From contig NC_044278.2 in NCBI RefSeq assembly GCF_004027225.2, forward strand, positions 94,728,743 through 94,792,742: a DNA stretch of 64,000 nt, in the 5' to 3' direction. A program made the position numbers and the translations under genes. The notes below the pieces were generated by a model, which was not told where the DNA came from, did not search any database, and was given only the letters and a program-made list of their open reading frames with translations. Origin of the DNA: Strigops habroptila (lineage: Eukaryota > Chordata > Aves > Psittaciformes > Psittacidae). Position 1 is the stretch's first letter, and each line of letters opens with the position of its first letter. Positions 22,700 to 34,663 of the stretch are shown piece after piece.

Positions 22700-23277
22700 A
22701 AGTTACATCAAAGCTGTTTATTTATGACAAATCATTTATTATATATTACAATAATTACAAACCTTTACACCTTATTCCCATGTTTTTGTTCTCAGCTGAT
22801 CAAAACCATGGATTTAGGCAGTGACAAAAAGAAGATATTAAAATTACAAATGTCATGTCTCATTTCTGTGCCATAGAAAAGGCTATCATCAAAAAAGTAA
22901 AGTTACTAACAAACATAGAAGGGGATTCCCCTTACGCCTTTTTTCCCAGGAACTTTCGTCATCTAATGTATAGTAAATATATATATACACCATATCTCTT
23001 GCAAACATACCCATTCACACATTTACATAATCGCTGGAAATGTGACATCTCTCCTCCAGCAGAAAGCTCCCAGTCATTTTACTCGAACATCTAATGCAAA
23101 AAAAATATTCTAAAGTCCATGGTTTATAAATTAGTCACCCTATTTCTGAGCCAGCTGTTATCTCTTCCCTACGCAGGGCCACCAGTGTAACAAAAGGATA
23201 TTGTAGCTTGTGATGAACAGCACCCAACCTACCTTCACCACAGGAAAGGTCTACTAGGGATACTGTCCCTCTTGTAC
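22700..23277 (-). other. MED4: MED4 3' UTR (inferred)
   Basis: This is about 580 nt between the TAG at 23280-23278 and the AATAAA pair. It is AT-rich, without introns or repeats that I recognise. Confidence 0.6.
22717..22722 (-). promoter_or_regulatory. MED4: MED4 polyadenylation signal (AATAAA)
   Basis: An AATAAA hexamer lies on the minus strand about 555 bp beyond the MED4 stop, and a second copy sits at 22735-22740. Cleavage about 15-25 nt further would place the transcript end near 22.70-22.72 kb. Confidence 0.6.
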
Positions 23278-23450
23278 CTAGTCTGAGTCACTACTGCTGC
23301 TTGAGGAGTCTGTTGACATAACTTCTACATCATCTTCATTCTCTTTATTGTGTCCTGGAGGCTCCAACATGAAGTCATTGCTATGATTAGGAGGTAGCAT
23401 GTTCATTGACATATCACTTGACTGCCAAGGATACTGAGGAGCCAGCACAT
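23278..23450 (-). CDS. MED4: MED4 exon 7 (C-terminal)
   Basis: The exon holds 173 coding nt to TAG. It encodes [20 protein letters not shown], a linker ([15 protein letters not shown]) and a serine/aspartate tail. The acceptor is TTTTTTCCAG. Confidence 0.96.
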
Positions 23451-26400
23451 CTGGAAAAAAGGGGCATTATCAAACCATCAGATTTGTATATCAACAAACT
23501 CAACAAGACAGCTCAGCCAGAACTCCAGTTTAGAATTGATCTTACAGTCCTTCCTGAATTTTGGACAGCTGAAACCCTCCATCACCGTAAAAGCCTATAC
23601 TGCCTGAGAGGCCTATTTATGTAGATGGCTCTTGATCTCTCATCACTCCTCTTCAAAACAGTATATATGCATACAGAGCCTTTCACCTTCAAAGCACAGT
23701 TTGAACTGACTTAACATTCCAACCACTGGCAGTAATGAAAATGGTCACCCTCTGTCAGTATGCAAAAAGAGATGAAAACATTAGATTAAAAAAAACCTAA
23801 AACCTTGAGGTAGACTACAGAAATTCAAAGTAAAAGGATCCAAATTTCACTGAAAATACCTTGGGTATTGTTTTTCCAACAGCAAATATGGCACACCAAG
23901 AGCAAAGGAGATGAGCATCCTACTACAAAACCAGGGCCATGGAGATACTTGAGAGGTGAGAGTGCCCCACTGTGCCCCAGCCAGGCCATCTTCAGTTGCC
24001 TCTGACTTCTCTCCCCTCTGGCTGTTTCTTCTCTTCTACAACTTCCAAAGCCATCCCACACCGTACTCCCTACCAACCTATCCTCCTCCCATACTTCCTA
24101 GTCTCTCCCTTCCTTGCCCCCCAAATAGTTCCCATTTCAAAGCTGCAGTACACACCTATATGCCGTTTCTGTTCCCTTCCTTTAAATTAATGCTCCTACT
24201 GCTGTGCTTCAGTTCTTCTCCACTTACTACCAGGCACCACAGCTAAGACTATGCCATAGAAGAAACCAGCTATCTCCCACTTACAGCAAGAATTAAAAAT
24301 AATTAGGTAGAGTCAGAAGTGAACAAAAGCCCATGCACATGACACTTTGAGTACAAAGAGTGCACTGTCTAAGCAGGGAGTCTCTAAGAATACCTCTCTA
24401 TGGGAGACATATTCTCACTCAGGTGCTGTCTTAACTTAGAAGCACACAGTTCTCCACACACGTAGTAGTTTCTGATCTTTAAGTTCTCCACATATGAACT
24501 ACAGCCACAGTCTCCTAATACCAGATGCATTACCTAGCTGTACAGATATGACCTACCAGCAGATGTGAGGGCAGAATGCAGCCTTTGTGCCAGTTCTGAG
24601 CCAGCTTTAGGAAGGCCAACAACCGTACCAGCTGGTCTTGTCCCAGCTGTGGTGAAGTTAACCAACTTTATTTGAACCAGCTGAGAAAATAAGCCAGTGT
24701 TTTACATCCTGTGGCCATACTTCAATGCTGGAACCAGCCCATTATTAAACCAGGCTGAATGTGTGTGCTAAGCAGCCTCCAAGTTTTGAGGCTACCAAGC
24801 AGCCCAGTGGCTGGCTTACAGAATCACTAAGGACTCAGTAATCAGATACCTCCCTGCAAAAGTCACTAGAAGGGCTAAATCCCATAATGAGCACTCTCAG
24901 GACATGCCTCCACACACCAACAGATTCAGGATCCCTACACAAAATGTCAGGGCAGCCTCTTTCTTTCAGATGAAGTTTTGATGTTTCCCTTTTACCTGAC
25001 AGTCGAGTAATTAAGAGAATTTCCCTTAACATAGGAGATCCAGATTTAATTAACAACTTTACTTGAGGAGTTTAAATCCCACATTTTCCAGCTTCTCAAG
25101 GAAAAGTCCTGAAGATTGGGCTTTCACTTCTTACAGAGACAGGACTCAAAAGTAAAAGGAGCAAGTCTGCATCCTCTAAGGCAGAGGAGCCAGCCATTAT
25201 GGGCTCTACCAAAACTTAAGCAAATAAATGCTCAAACCCCATGAGGAAGACACAACCTTAACATCTACTGTGACCATGCTTTGAAAGAACAGAAAAGGTA
25301 CATGGGCCCATCCTCAGCATTTCCCTGGTGGGCTGCTATAGACAGATGTCAGGGTCCCACTCCTATTAGCTCACTGACCCATTTTACTCAAGGCCAGAGG
25401 TTTAGAAAGCAAGATGGTGCAGAACTTCAAGGCACTTCCTAGCAGGTGATAATGGGATAGACAGATGATGAGAAACACTAAACCCAAGTTTACTATCTCT
25501 CCAGTGGAGCCATGATACAGACGTTTTTAATATATTCAGTGTAATTTTTGAAAACAAGCTTTCCAGACCACCTGAAAGTGGCTTAACAGTTGGGTAAGAA
25601 CTGTTACAGATCCCCTATGAAACCAAACTAAGAATTGTCCACGATTTAGTCTAACCATGGTAAATTAATGCTGCACAGGTACAGAATCACTGGATTCTTG
25701 ATTCAGTTACTATAATTTACTGCTAAATCCTATTTTAGCAAAAATGAATGAATCTCACTACAGTCAATGGAAGTGCCCATTTCACTGAGCAATTAAGGGA
25801 CTAAAGCTCAATTCCTACACTCGAGGTACTACCTCACCAGCTGTCCTTTGCAACGTCTTTTCAATCCAGAACTTCTAAGCAAACAGTCTTGCTATACACA
25901 GCATAGACTTAAAGGAACATAGGGGATGACAATAAACATTTCTTCCAAATACAGCTTTCACAATCCCATACTTTGTCATCACTACTAAGAAAAGATTGCT
26001 TTGAAAATGCTGCTTTCTAATATGATATCACTTAATTTACAGCAATTTAAAATAAGTGAAGTGAAGGGTAATTAGGTGATTTTTGCTTACACTGACTTAG
26101 TTGTAGTGTCTGCAGTATGATTTACCATGAAATAAAATAAAATACACAATTTCTAACTTTATTTATTAGATCACTGCTGCTAGGGAACAACATAGGCCAT
26201 AATTTTCATTATTTTTACTCTGATTTGCCTTTGCAAATGTGTAATTGCTATGACTGTACAAAGAATAAAGAAAAATAAACAAAACAGTTTCTCTTACCTG
26301 GCAGTCTGCCCGCAGCAAGTGCATCCCCTGGTAAGTGTCCATTAACTCCATTGGTGGATGGGTTGTTCATCTGACCCAAGAGACCACTCCTCATTTCCAG

Positions 26401-29400
26401 ATCTGTAGGATATGGCCTACGTGGGTCCCCTTAAAAAAAAAAAAAACACACACACAAAAAAAAAAGAAAAAACCCCAAACAACAAAAGGAATGTTTTTCA
26501 ATATTTAGCAATTGTCTTGCAGACATTAACTTTTTCTTCAATGCCTAGTTTCCTGACCAAAAAAAACATACTCTGATTGCTTGGATCAGCAATGAGCATC
26601 ACATCTGTTTTGTTAAAATCCAAGGCTGTGCCTTTCACTTAAACTTTCTCTGTTCATTCAACTTGGCAGAGAAGCACATTAAAAAGCCACAACAAAAAAA
26701 AACATGTTTAGAAGATATCTTTTCTCTCCCTGCTACTTCACAGCTAAACAGTAATGGCAGGAATTGGAAAAAAAAAAACCAAACCCTCACATTCTCATTT
26801 TGGACAAGAAGCGTAGTTCTCAAAATTGAAACCTGACATGATGAAAACCCTACTTCTGACTCTACTGATTACTAACATCCTCTGAAAAGAATATTATAAG
26901 GGGCAGGAAGGAACACAACTAAGCACACGGAAAAGCCTTCAACATACTTGGTTCTAACCTACAACTGGGGCCAACATTCCAGGGAAAAAAGCAAACAAAG
27001 AGCAGAGGAGGGCAGCCAGTTAATGGAATGTGAAGTTTCATAGCCTTTTGAAGATGTACATAATAAAGTCTACAGGACTTTGGATATCCATTTTTTATTG
27101 AAAATATAAGCTAGAAGAGCTGAAAACAATGTTATTCTAATAAACCCCAGTGTTTATCACTGTATAAAAGCATCATAAGACCAGGTACTGACCATGCTTC
27201 ATTATAAAAAAAATCTGTTGCCATAAACATGATGGTTACCTGGTACCCATGTGAGAGGGGCACACACAGCATTGCTAGCACTGATCCTATGGGCATATTT
27301 AATTATTTCTTCAGAGGAAATGGCACCTGGAAGAATGGAAGAAAAGTTACTATATTCTCAAGAGGCTGCATCATTCAATTTTTTCAGAATATTGGGCATT
27401 AATAGCTAAAAGATTGGCCATGTAATTTTGTCAAACATTAAGAGCATGCTTCAAATGCAGTGACTACTTAGAGGATTCTTAGACTATGCAAGACCAACCT
27501 TTACAGTGAACTGATTTTACAGCCACGACTTCAGCACACCTTCGATGGCAACAGATCTTTAATGTTGTAAAAAACACAAACCAATCTCTTAAGCAGTGTA
27601 CTTGACAAGCACAATTTGTAAGAAACCTTTAGCACCTGCTTTATTATGGAATTTTCTGTAGTAAAGAAATTTTTTTGTTTGTTTAGTAACTGTAGGGCGT
27701 ACATGTAGCAGCCCTTCTAAATATGGGCATGTGTTACAGTAACATAATGAAATTCCTTGGGTTTTTTAGATGAAAGAGATGTAACAAAATGATAAAAGAC
27801 ACTTAAAGAAAAAAAAAACCCAACCCAAACACTAAGAAAATGCCTCCCAAAAAAAACCCCAAAGAAGTCAGTTTCACTTGGTAAGTGCCATAGTGTCAGA
27901 AATTGTTACAGGTACAAACCAGTATCACCAGCTAGCCAGCCTCTCAAATACAGTGCACATGTACACAAAACATTCTCTCTCTTTCCTCAGTAGACCTGCT
28001 GAGGCAATTTGGTGCAACACTTGGGTAACCAGATATACTATTATCAGTCCAAGAAGAGTGTTGAGACACTCGAATTCAAGTTAAAACTAAAGACATGTTT
28101 GCCACCAAAAAAATATTAATTCCTGCCTTTATTCTGTTTATAGGTTCATAATGAAATGGAAATTTGTTTACACACAAACCATCTGAAATATGTAATAGTA
28201 GATTAAAAAATAAATAAATAACAGTAACTCAAGCTCACGAGCAACTTTCTTTACAAATGCATTTACGTAGTATGTACAATCATGGATACCCACCTTTTCT
28301 TGCTTTTTCAATTGATTTCAGCTTTTCCTTTGCTTGATAAACAGCTGTTGCCTAGTTGTAAAAAAAAAAAAACCAAACAAAACAAACCTTCAAAGCATTT
28401 TTAATTTGCAAACTACACAAAGTCAGCTTCATGAATAAACCCTTGCATTTAATTGCATTTTAAGAGAGAAACTGTTCGGTGAACATTTTCAAAATATATA
28501 GAAATAAAGTAGGTTTGGAAGAAAATTAGCATTATAAAACAAAACCGAATACCACGATAACTAAAGAGTATTTGACTACTGAAAAAAAAAAAAAAGCCAA
28601 ACCACTAAGCTTTTATGAAGTTTTAAATATTTAAATCTTCTCAAACACACCAGTTCCTCCAGAGCCACCTTTTCACAAGTAGATGCTCAAAAGCAAACAC
28701 ATCATTATGAACTTACCAGTATGTGCTCTGCTTCTTTTAGTTGTTTCTGCAGCTGCTGAATATCATTATCCCTCTTTTCTACTACCTTTTCTAAAAGCTG
28801 CATTTCATGATGGATTTTCCCCTGATCAACTGCCAACTTCATTAGCTCTTGAAACTCTCCATCTCTCTGAATCAGCAGTTCCAGGATCTATTGAACAAGA
28901 GTTTTGTAGAACTTTTAATTTAGCTAGAGTAACAATACACCCTCAATCGTGCTGTAAAGAAGAGCCACTGACATTCATAGAGTATTTCTATTTGCATGAA
29001 AATGAAACAAAATTTCTTCCTCTGTTTGCAGAAGCAGCCTATGAAGCATACATCAAAATGAACAAACAAACAAGCAAACAACATGAGGACCAAGAACGCC
29101 TTTGTAGTGGGGCCAAAACCTAATCATCACCATTAGCTATGCTCAGCACAGAGAAGGACAGAGGGAGAAAGAGGGTGGTGGTGGGGAAATAGAAGCATTG
29201 TGCTTACATAAAGAAATACGGTTTAAAAAGTTAGCTTACCTGGCTCTCCTCTCCTGGTTGTGGAAGCTTCTGGTTTCTTGAAATTGCCAAAAGTTCAATT
29301 AGTTCCCTGAAAGGAAAACTCAAAATTGGTGTTTGTGCAATCTTGTAGGTCATTATTTGTAAATCACAAGTCATCCCCAAATTGTCAGTGTACTGATATC

Positions 29401-31803
29401 ATTACAAAAGTATGCATGGACTTGAGTATTTTATAGTACAGTGTTGGCAAGGATTTCTCAACTAAGAGTAATTCTGTGAATAGTCTCATGATTGGAGCAC
29501 ATTTTCTTCTTTGTTCTTTGAGCTCATGAAGCACTTGTGCATTTATACTCAATAAATGTGCTGAGTTCCTGCCAAACTACGTAAGACAAACAGAAGCTGA
29601 GAGAAGAAACAGCACAATAAGACACATTCATACCCTACTTATACTGCCTTTGTTTGTCAGAGGGTGTGAAAGTTGTCCTCACCATTTTACTTCTCTACTT
29701 TTCCTCTATTCCACCACCACCCCCAAACAGAGCAAGTTTCACACTTGGGCTTAGAGCAATTAAGTCTACACTTTCAAGCACCTAAAGAGTTTGTTGTGAA
29801 ATTACTTTTACAAGTATTTCTACAATAGTATATTAGTTGTATATCAAACACAAAAAAACAACAAAACTAATAATCTTTGGGTGCTAGGTTAGAAGCACTT
29901 CTCAAACAAACCTCTTGATCACGCTTCCAGGTACCCATATACTTTGCCACCATTCTGAAAAGCCATCAAGAACCTCGGCGGGAACTCACTAAGCAACAAG
30001 ACCATAATGCAAAAAGGCATTTCTGTAAATTCAGCAAACTTATTTGGCTTCTAATGGCATGAGTAATTGTCTATCTGAGGACACTGTCCTTGGAACAGTA
30101 TGACTCTCTGCTTGGTCCAGTGCAAGCAGCTGAGTGGGATGTATGACTTATACAGCAGTGGGGCCAGAACCTTAAAATGATAACAGGTACTTTTCAAAAT
30201 GTCTGAGAAAGCCCCTCACCAATAAAGTTCTGAGGAGCCTCTTGGTCTATGTCTCTTGGTCACTCCTGAACACTAAAATGATTTAAAACAACTAGAAACG
30301 ATTTAAAACAACTAGAAATTATTTAAAACAAAAGAAATTTGTCATTATCACTAAAGCTTTATTCTACCTGACCAACACTGAGCAGTAGCAAGTAAAATGT
30401 TATAAGTAGATCAGCTACCGCCACCAAGGCTGGTGGCATGGAGGGTTGTAATTCTGCCCTGTGTTAGCCAGAAAACACAGACACAGATTCAAAACTATGC
30501 AAAGGCCACAGACTGTTGCTTAATGCTTGCCCCTACCACCAAACCAGTATCATGACTGGGAAAGGCCTAGCTCCACAGTGCTGCAACCGTTTGCTAGTCA
30601 ATAGGCAGATTCACTAAATGCTTTTGAGGGTAGCTCTGGATTCATTATTGCAGAATAGTCCAAATAGTCCAAACTGTCCCAAGATTAAAAAGAAAACCAG
30701 AAAAAAACCAAACAAAGCAAAACCAATCAACAAAATAAAGAGCAATGGGATTTTGTTTTATTTTTTTCTCCACAAAAACATATGCTCTCCAGCAACCCAT
30801 ATGTCACAACAAAATCTAAACCTGAACCTAAAACCTAACAAGTAAAAACAAGAGCAACTGACCAATATATTTTCCTTGTTGTACCAGGGGTAATCACACA
30901 GAAAGAGCCAGCCCCATAGATAGCATGGGTTATTCCACGTGAAAAAGTTTTCCTAAGCTCCTGCTCTCTCTCGAGGAGGAAAATGACCAGGAACCAGTTT
31001 AACTGCACTCCACAACATGGTGGCCAGCCTGGGTGAGGGTTATCAGTCCAGCCACAAAGAGCATGGACGAAGTACCTGAGCACTTCCATCACTCCAAAGA
31101 CGGGCTCTGCAGCCTACTTTGAGTGGGTTTAACACTAATACTGGCAATGGCCAGAACGGCTTGAGTCATGCAACACTATCCACAAATTTCCGACTTAAGC
31201 GCAATTTTTAGTGACTAATAAAAAGCCTAAAATCTAAGAGGGAAGGGGAGGGAGGTGTGTGCGTGCGCGCATTTCCCAGGAAACGCAGGTGTCAAGCAAG
31301 AAAGCAAGTTAAGTGGTAGAATAAGGAAACTCTCCTGCTCTAAGAATAGGAAATAAGGCACCTCTGGGGCCAAGGCTCTGGAGGGGAGCGCAGGGCCGGA
31401 CCACCTCCCTCTCCTCCCGCAGGAGCCGGCCTGGGGACGGCAGGGGAGCCGGGAAACGCGCGCACCCAGGCCGGGCCCTGCTCTCGCCCCGCACACCAGC
31501 GAGGGTCGGGTCAGGCCGGGCCGATCCGATCCGATTCTATCCGATCCCCTCCCAGCCCAACCCCAGGGACACCCGCTCCTCCCGCCGCCCCCGTCGGAAG
31601 CTCCGCGCACGTTCAGCGCCGAGCGCCCTCACCCCACCCCCGGCACCCCGCCGCCAGCCGGGGCCCTCCCATCCGGGCACCGGGGGCAGAGCGCGGTACC
31701 TGGCCAAGAGCTCGAGATCCTCCAGCGCCGCCAGGAGCCGCTGCCGGGTGCTGCTCCGCTCCCCGCCGCCTCCCCCGGCGGCCGCAGCAGCCGCCGCCGC
31801 CAT
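23278..31803 (-). CDS. MED4: MED4, Mediator complex subunit 4, complete
   Basis: MED4 is a nuclear middle-module subunit of Mediator. It partners MED9, MED7 and MED21 and links transcription factors to RNA polymerase II. The seven coding exons are 31803-31700, 29306-29240, 28887-28717, 28351-28294, 27326-27240, 26429-26298 and 23450-23278. All have GT-AG borders and compatible phases, giving 263 aa against 270 in human. The layout is an Ala/Gly-rich N-terminus (residues 2-14), then [13 protein letters not shown] long coiled coil follows at about residues 58-133 ([20 protein letters not shown] to [12 protein letters not shown]). Next come the conserved [20 protein letters not shown] block (about 154-173) and an acidic, Ser-rich tail ending SSSSSSDSD. 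The start was chosen by similarity to the human MAASS start. An upstream in-frame ATG at 31881 is not supported. Introns account for more than 90% of the span. Identity is secure. Confidence 0.97.
23451..26297 (-). other. MED4: MED4 intron 6
   Basis: This 2.85-kb intron is the largest of the gene. I see no exon, LINE or LTR in it. Confidence 0.85.
26298..26429 (-). CDS. MED4: MED4 exon 6
   Basis: This 132-nt exon encodes [20 protein letters not shown], then the [20 protein letters not shown] block. The acceptor is AAG, preceded by a very long T/GT tract, and the donor is GTAAGA. Confidence 0.95.
26432..26473. repeat. A-rich / (CA)n tract at the MED4 exon 6 acceptor
   Basis: On the gene's strand this is T-rich sequence with an internal GT repeat immediately before the AAG acceptor. 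It serves as the polypyrimidine tract of exon 6. Confidence 0.9.
27240..27326 (-). CDS. MED4: MED4 exon 5
   Basis: This 87-nt exon encodes [20 protein letters not shown] and on to CAPLTWVP. Acceptor CTTCCAG, donor GTAACC. It is nearly identical to human MED4 in this region. Confidence 0.96.
28294..28351 (-). CDS. MED4: MED4 exon 4
   Basis: This 58-nt exon encodes [19 protein letters not shown] plus the first base of a glycine codon. The acceptor is CAACTAG and the donor GTGGGT. Confidence 0.95.
28717..28887 (-). CDS. MED4: MED4 exon 3 (coiled coil)
   Basis: The exon is 171 nt (57 codons, phase 0 at both ends), running from [18 protein letters not shown] to [10 protein letters not shown]. 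This is the most conserved coiled-coil part of the protein. The opposite strand carries a long open frame (28683-29123) that is a shadow. Confidence 0.96.
29240..29306 (-). CDS. MED4: MED4 exon 2
   Basis: This 67-nt exon encodes [20 protein letters not shown] and ends in SQ. The acceptor TTTCAG and the donor GTAAGC flank it. Confidence 0.95.
29307..31699 (-). other. MED4: MED4 intron 1
   Basis: This 2.4-kb intron is CpG-rich near exon 1, with a short ccgat repeat at 31521-31545, and AT-rich elsewhere. It contains a 20-bp triplicate repeat at 30281-30340. No exon is recognised. Confidence 0.85.
30281..30340. repeat. Three-copy tandem repeat, 20-bp unit
   Basis: Three successive copies of a unit beginning atttaaaacaactagaaa occur here. 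The third copy is more diverged. The repeat lies in MED4 intron 1. Confidence 0.9.
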
Positions 31804-32110
31804 CACGACCCCGAGCGCAGACCCGACCCAGAACCACCTCCCGGCGGCGGCACCAGGCCCGCGCGGGCGCCCGGCCGGCAAGTGCCCCCCTGCGGCGAGG
31901 CTGCGAGAGGCAGCCGGCTGGCGGCGGGCGCATGCGCAGGGCGGCCCGGCAGCTGCAGGGCGGTTCCTCCTCCTGCCCCGGGCGGGAACGGGTAACGGCT
32001 CCCGTGAGGCGCCGGGGGAGGAAGGGTCGGGCGGCAGCGAGGATGGGGCTGTGCACGTCGCGCAGAGCCGTGGGTGTGAGGGGAAGGGAGGTCACGTCTC
32101 CCTCGGCGAG
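31370..32110. promoter_or_regulatory. MED4: CpG island promoter of MED4
   Basis: GC- and CpG-rich sequence around exon 1 and the upstream flank, with no TATA box at a suitable distance. High GC content creates overlapping ORFs on both strands that are not genes. Confidence 0.85.
31700..31803 (-). CDS. MED4: MED4 exon 1
   Basis: The exon has 34 codons plus two bases. Eight alanines and five glycines follow the initiator Met, then [20 protein letters not shown]. Donor GTACCG. The start context is GTGATGG. Confidence 0.93.
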
Positions 32111-33890
32111 GCCAGATGCGTGGTTGTGAAAGCCCCCTCCTGGAGCTGGGTCGTTACACAGCGGGGGTCTGCGCTTGCTGTTCTGAAAGCATTTCCAGTC
32201 CCCGGATTTCCATAGAAGAGCCTCTAAATGAGATTCAGATGTTCGCTAAAAACACAGAAAACAAACGGCAGAAGAAAGGGCTTGCGACTAAATTGCGTCT
32301 AAAGTTTTTTAACTCAAATTATGACAGCCCTGGTGTCCCAAAATCCCTTAGGTGTTTTTTATCAGATTGAGGATGAGCTGGTGCTTTATTAACGGCTAAA
32401 GAAAGTTACTGAACATGTAACAAAACCCCGGAGCTTTAAATGAGACAGCACCAAGAGCTGTGAACTGGGCTGTCTGTCGCGCTGGTGACAGGAGCCGTGA
32501 CCTACTTGACATGCCATGTTGTGGGTGCAGAGGTGTCCAGCCATGGAGGTTTAAAGGCAGCTTCGCATGCATTACAGATGCCGACATATGGTGATGGGGC
32601 TGGTAGCGGATGCAAACCCTGCCAGAGGTTCAGCTATAGCTAAAAAATACCATGTTTTTCTTGTTAATGTTGCTGTCTATGTGCTCGCGCTGTAAACAGG
32701 CCGCTAACCCTGGGTGGGGTCACAGAGAAGCCAGTGGAAGTTTTTATGTTCATGAAGGTTTCAGTAACGTGAAGAGACTCGGAGCGAAGCCAGAGTGGAG
32801 GGCAGATGAGGGAGCATGGTGTGAAAGCTAATCTGGGGCCAGGGTTTACAACCAGGGCAATCACTTCCACTGAAGGGCAGTGAGTCCCCAAACCCCACAT
32901 CCTTCTGCTGTCAGCAGGCAGCTGCAAAACCTGCCAGCAGACAGCGATTCTCTTCTCTCCTGATTAGAGAAAGCACTAGATGAATGATAACACCCCGACT
33001 GCGCTGGTATTTACTCTGATTATCTTTTTACCCTCTGCAATAAGTATGTCCCTGAGAAATTTACACTTACTAAAAAAAAAAACCAAAAGACAAAACCAGG
33101 CAAGAAGCTCATTAGTTGGTGATTCTTTGAATTGTGGTTTAAATAAACAATTCAGCATGATGAGATTTATGATAAAGCAATGAGATTTGGCAACCCTGAG
33201 AAGAAGATAACTCTGCCAACAGGAGTTATTTAAAATTCATTTACAACATACAACAACCCTCAACGTTCTGATTGTAGATAGTTTGGGAATTCTCTTTAAA
33301 CTACATAGCAGGTAACATATCATCAAATAATTCTGTCCTTTAAATAACTTCTGAATACTTTTGTTTGTTTGTTTGTTTGTTTGTTTTTCTCCTATGTTTG
33401 CCTGATTTTATTCAAAGAAAGATGTAATTGGTGATGCTGTCTGGTTGTGCATCCAGTTCACTGATCTGTAAGTGTCTGTATGGGTGCATAAACAGAAAGA
33501 AATAGCAACTTTGAAAACAAAGCAGTCCTTCTGCTATATAATTTTCTTCCTCATATCCATTTTGACATCTGAATTATTTAGACCTGAAAGTACTTCTCAT
33601 ATATTTCGGGGCCGTAATACTGGTTTTGCTAGAGCTAAAAGCTTGTGGTGTTAATAGGATACCCAGACTTGACTGGCCAAGGAGTGAATATCAGATGTGG
33701 GAGGGTCCTGTAGGCTGGTTTTTGCCTCTTATTGTGCCCAGGGGCCTATTCCCTCCTTTCCTTTTGACAGCAGTACTGCTCCCACCCAACCAGGCCAATA
33801 CCACCAGTCCTTCACTGGAGCACCCACCCTTCTCTCCCCACTTCTCAAACTGCTGCCCCTCTTCCAGTCAGTGTGCTTTCTACTGCCCAG
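32111..33890. other. Intergenic, MED4 upstream
   Basis: Non-coding sequence with a (TTTG)n microsatellite at 33.36 kb. No gene was recognised. Confidence 0.65.
33358..33388. repeat. Microsatellite (TTTG)n
   Basis: About six to seven perfect TTTG units. Confidence 0.97.
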
Positions 33891-34663
33891 TCATAGAATC
33901 ACAGAATCAAAGTATGGTTTAGGTTGGAAGGGATCTTAAAGCTCATCCAGTTCCAACCCCCCTGCCATGGGCAGGGACACCTTCCACTAAACCAGGTTGC
34001 TTGAAGCCCCATCCAACCTGGCCTTGAACACTGCCAGGGATGGGGCAGCCACAGCTTCTCTGGGCAACCTGTGCCAGTGGCTCACCACCCGCATAGTGAA
34101 GAAAAACTTCTTTTTATCTAGTCTGAATCTGTGGTTTTTTACTTTAAAACCATTACCCCTTGCCCTATCACTACAGGCCCTCATAAAAAGTCTGTCCTCA
34201 TCTTTCTTTTAAGCCTCCTTTAAGTACTGGAAGGCTGTTACAAAGTCTCCCCGAAGCCTTCTCTTTTCCAGGCTGAACAAAGCTCAACTCTCTCAGCCTC
34301 TGTTCACAGGAGAGGTGCTGCAGGCCTCTGAGCATCTTCGTGGCCTCCTCTGGACGCTCTCCAACAGGTCCATGTCCCTCTTGTGCTGTGGCCTCCATAG
34401 CTGGACACAGTACTCCAGGTGGACTTCACCAGAGCAGAATAGAGGGGGAGAATCACCTCACTCAACCTGCTGGCCACGTTTCTTTTGATTCAGTCCAGGA
34501 TCTGGTTGGCTTTCTGGGCTGCAAGTGCATGCTGCCAGCTCATGTTGAGATTCTTGTCAACCAACACCCCCAAGTCCTTCTCCTCAAGGCTGCTCTCAGT
34601 CCAGTATCCACCAGCCTGTAAAGTCCCAGGTGTGGGACTTTGCACTTGGCCTCATTGAACTCC
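33891..34663 (-). mobile_element. CR1 LINE fragment, about 770 bp, 3' end to the left
   Basis: The plus strand starts with the reverse complement of the CR1 tail (tcatagaatcacagaatc) and continues with 'aggttggaagggatctt', 'ccaggttgcttgaagcccc' and 'ggccttgaacactgccaggg'. It ends near 'cacttggcctcattgaactc'. It is 5'-truncated, and is the longest CR1 copy in the window. Confidence 0.96.

Larger units (their letters stand above)
26430..28293 (-). other. MED4: MED4 introns 5 and 4 (around exon 5)
   Basis: Intron 5 (26430-27239) begins next to exon 6 with an A-rich/(CA)n tract on the plus strand. Intron 4 (27327-28293) follows exon 5. Several A-rich runs occur in both, and no recognisable gene or transposon is present. 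Confidence 0.8.

Noticed and set aside
28683-29123. 146-codon plus-strand ORF with a signal-peptide-like start ([13 protein letters not shown]).
   Set aside because: It is the antisense of MED4 exon 3 and its flanking introns. The exon's coding strand is strongly conserved and explains the open frame.
31537-31881. Upstream in-frame ATG at 31881 as an alternative MED4 start.
   Set aside because: It would add 26 Pro/Gly/Arg-rich residues not seen in MED4 of other vertebrates, whereas the ATG at 31803 matches the human N-terminus.
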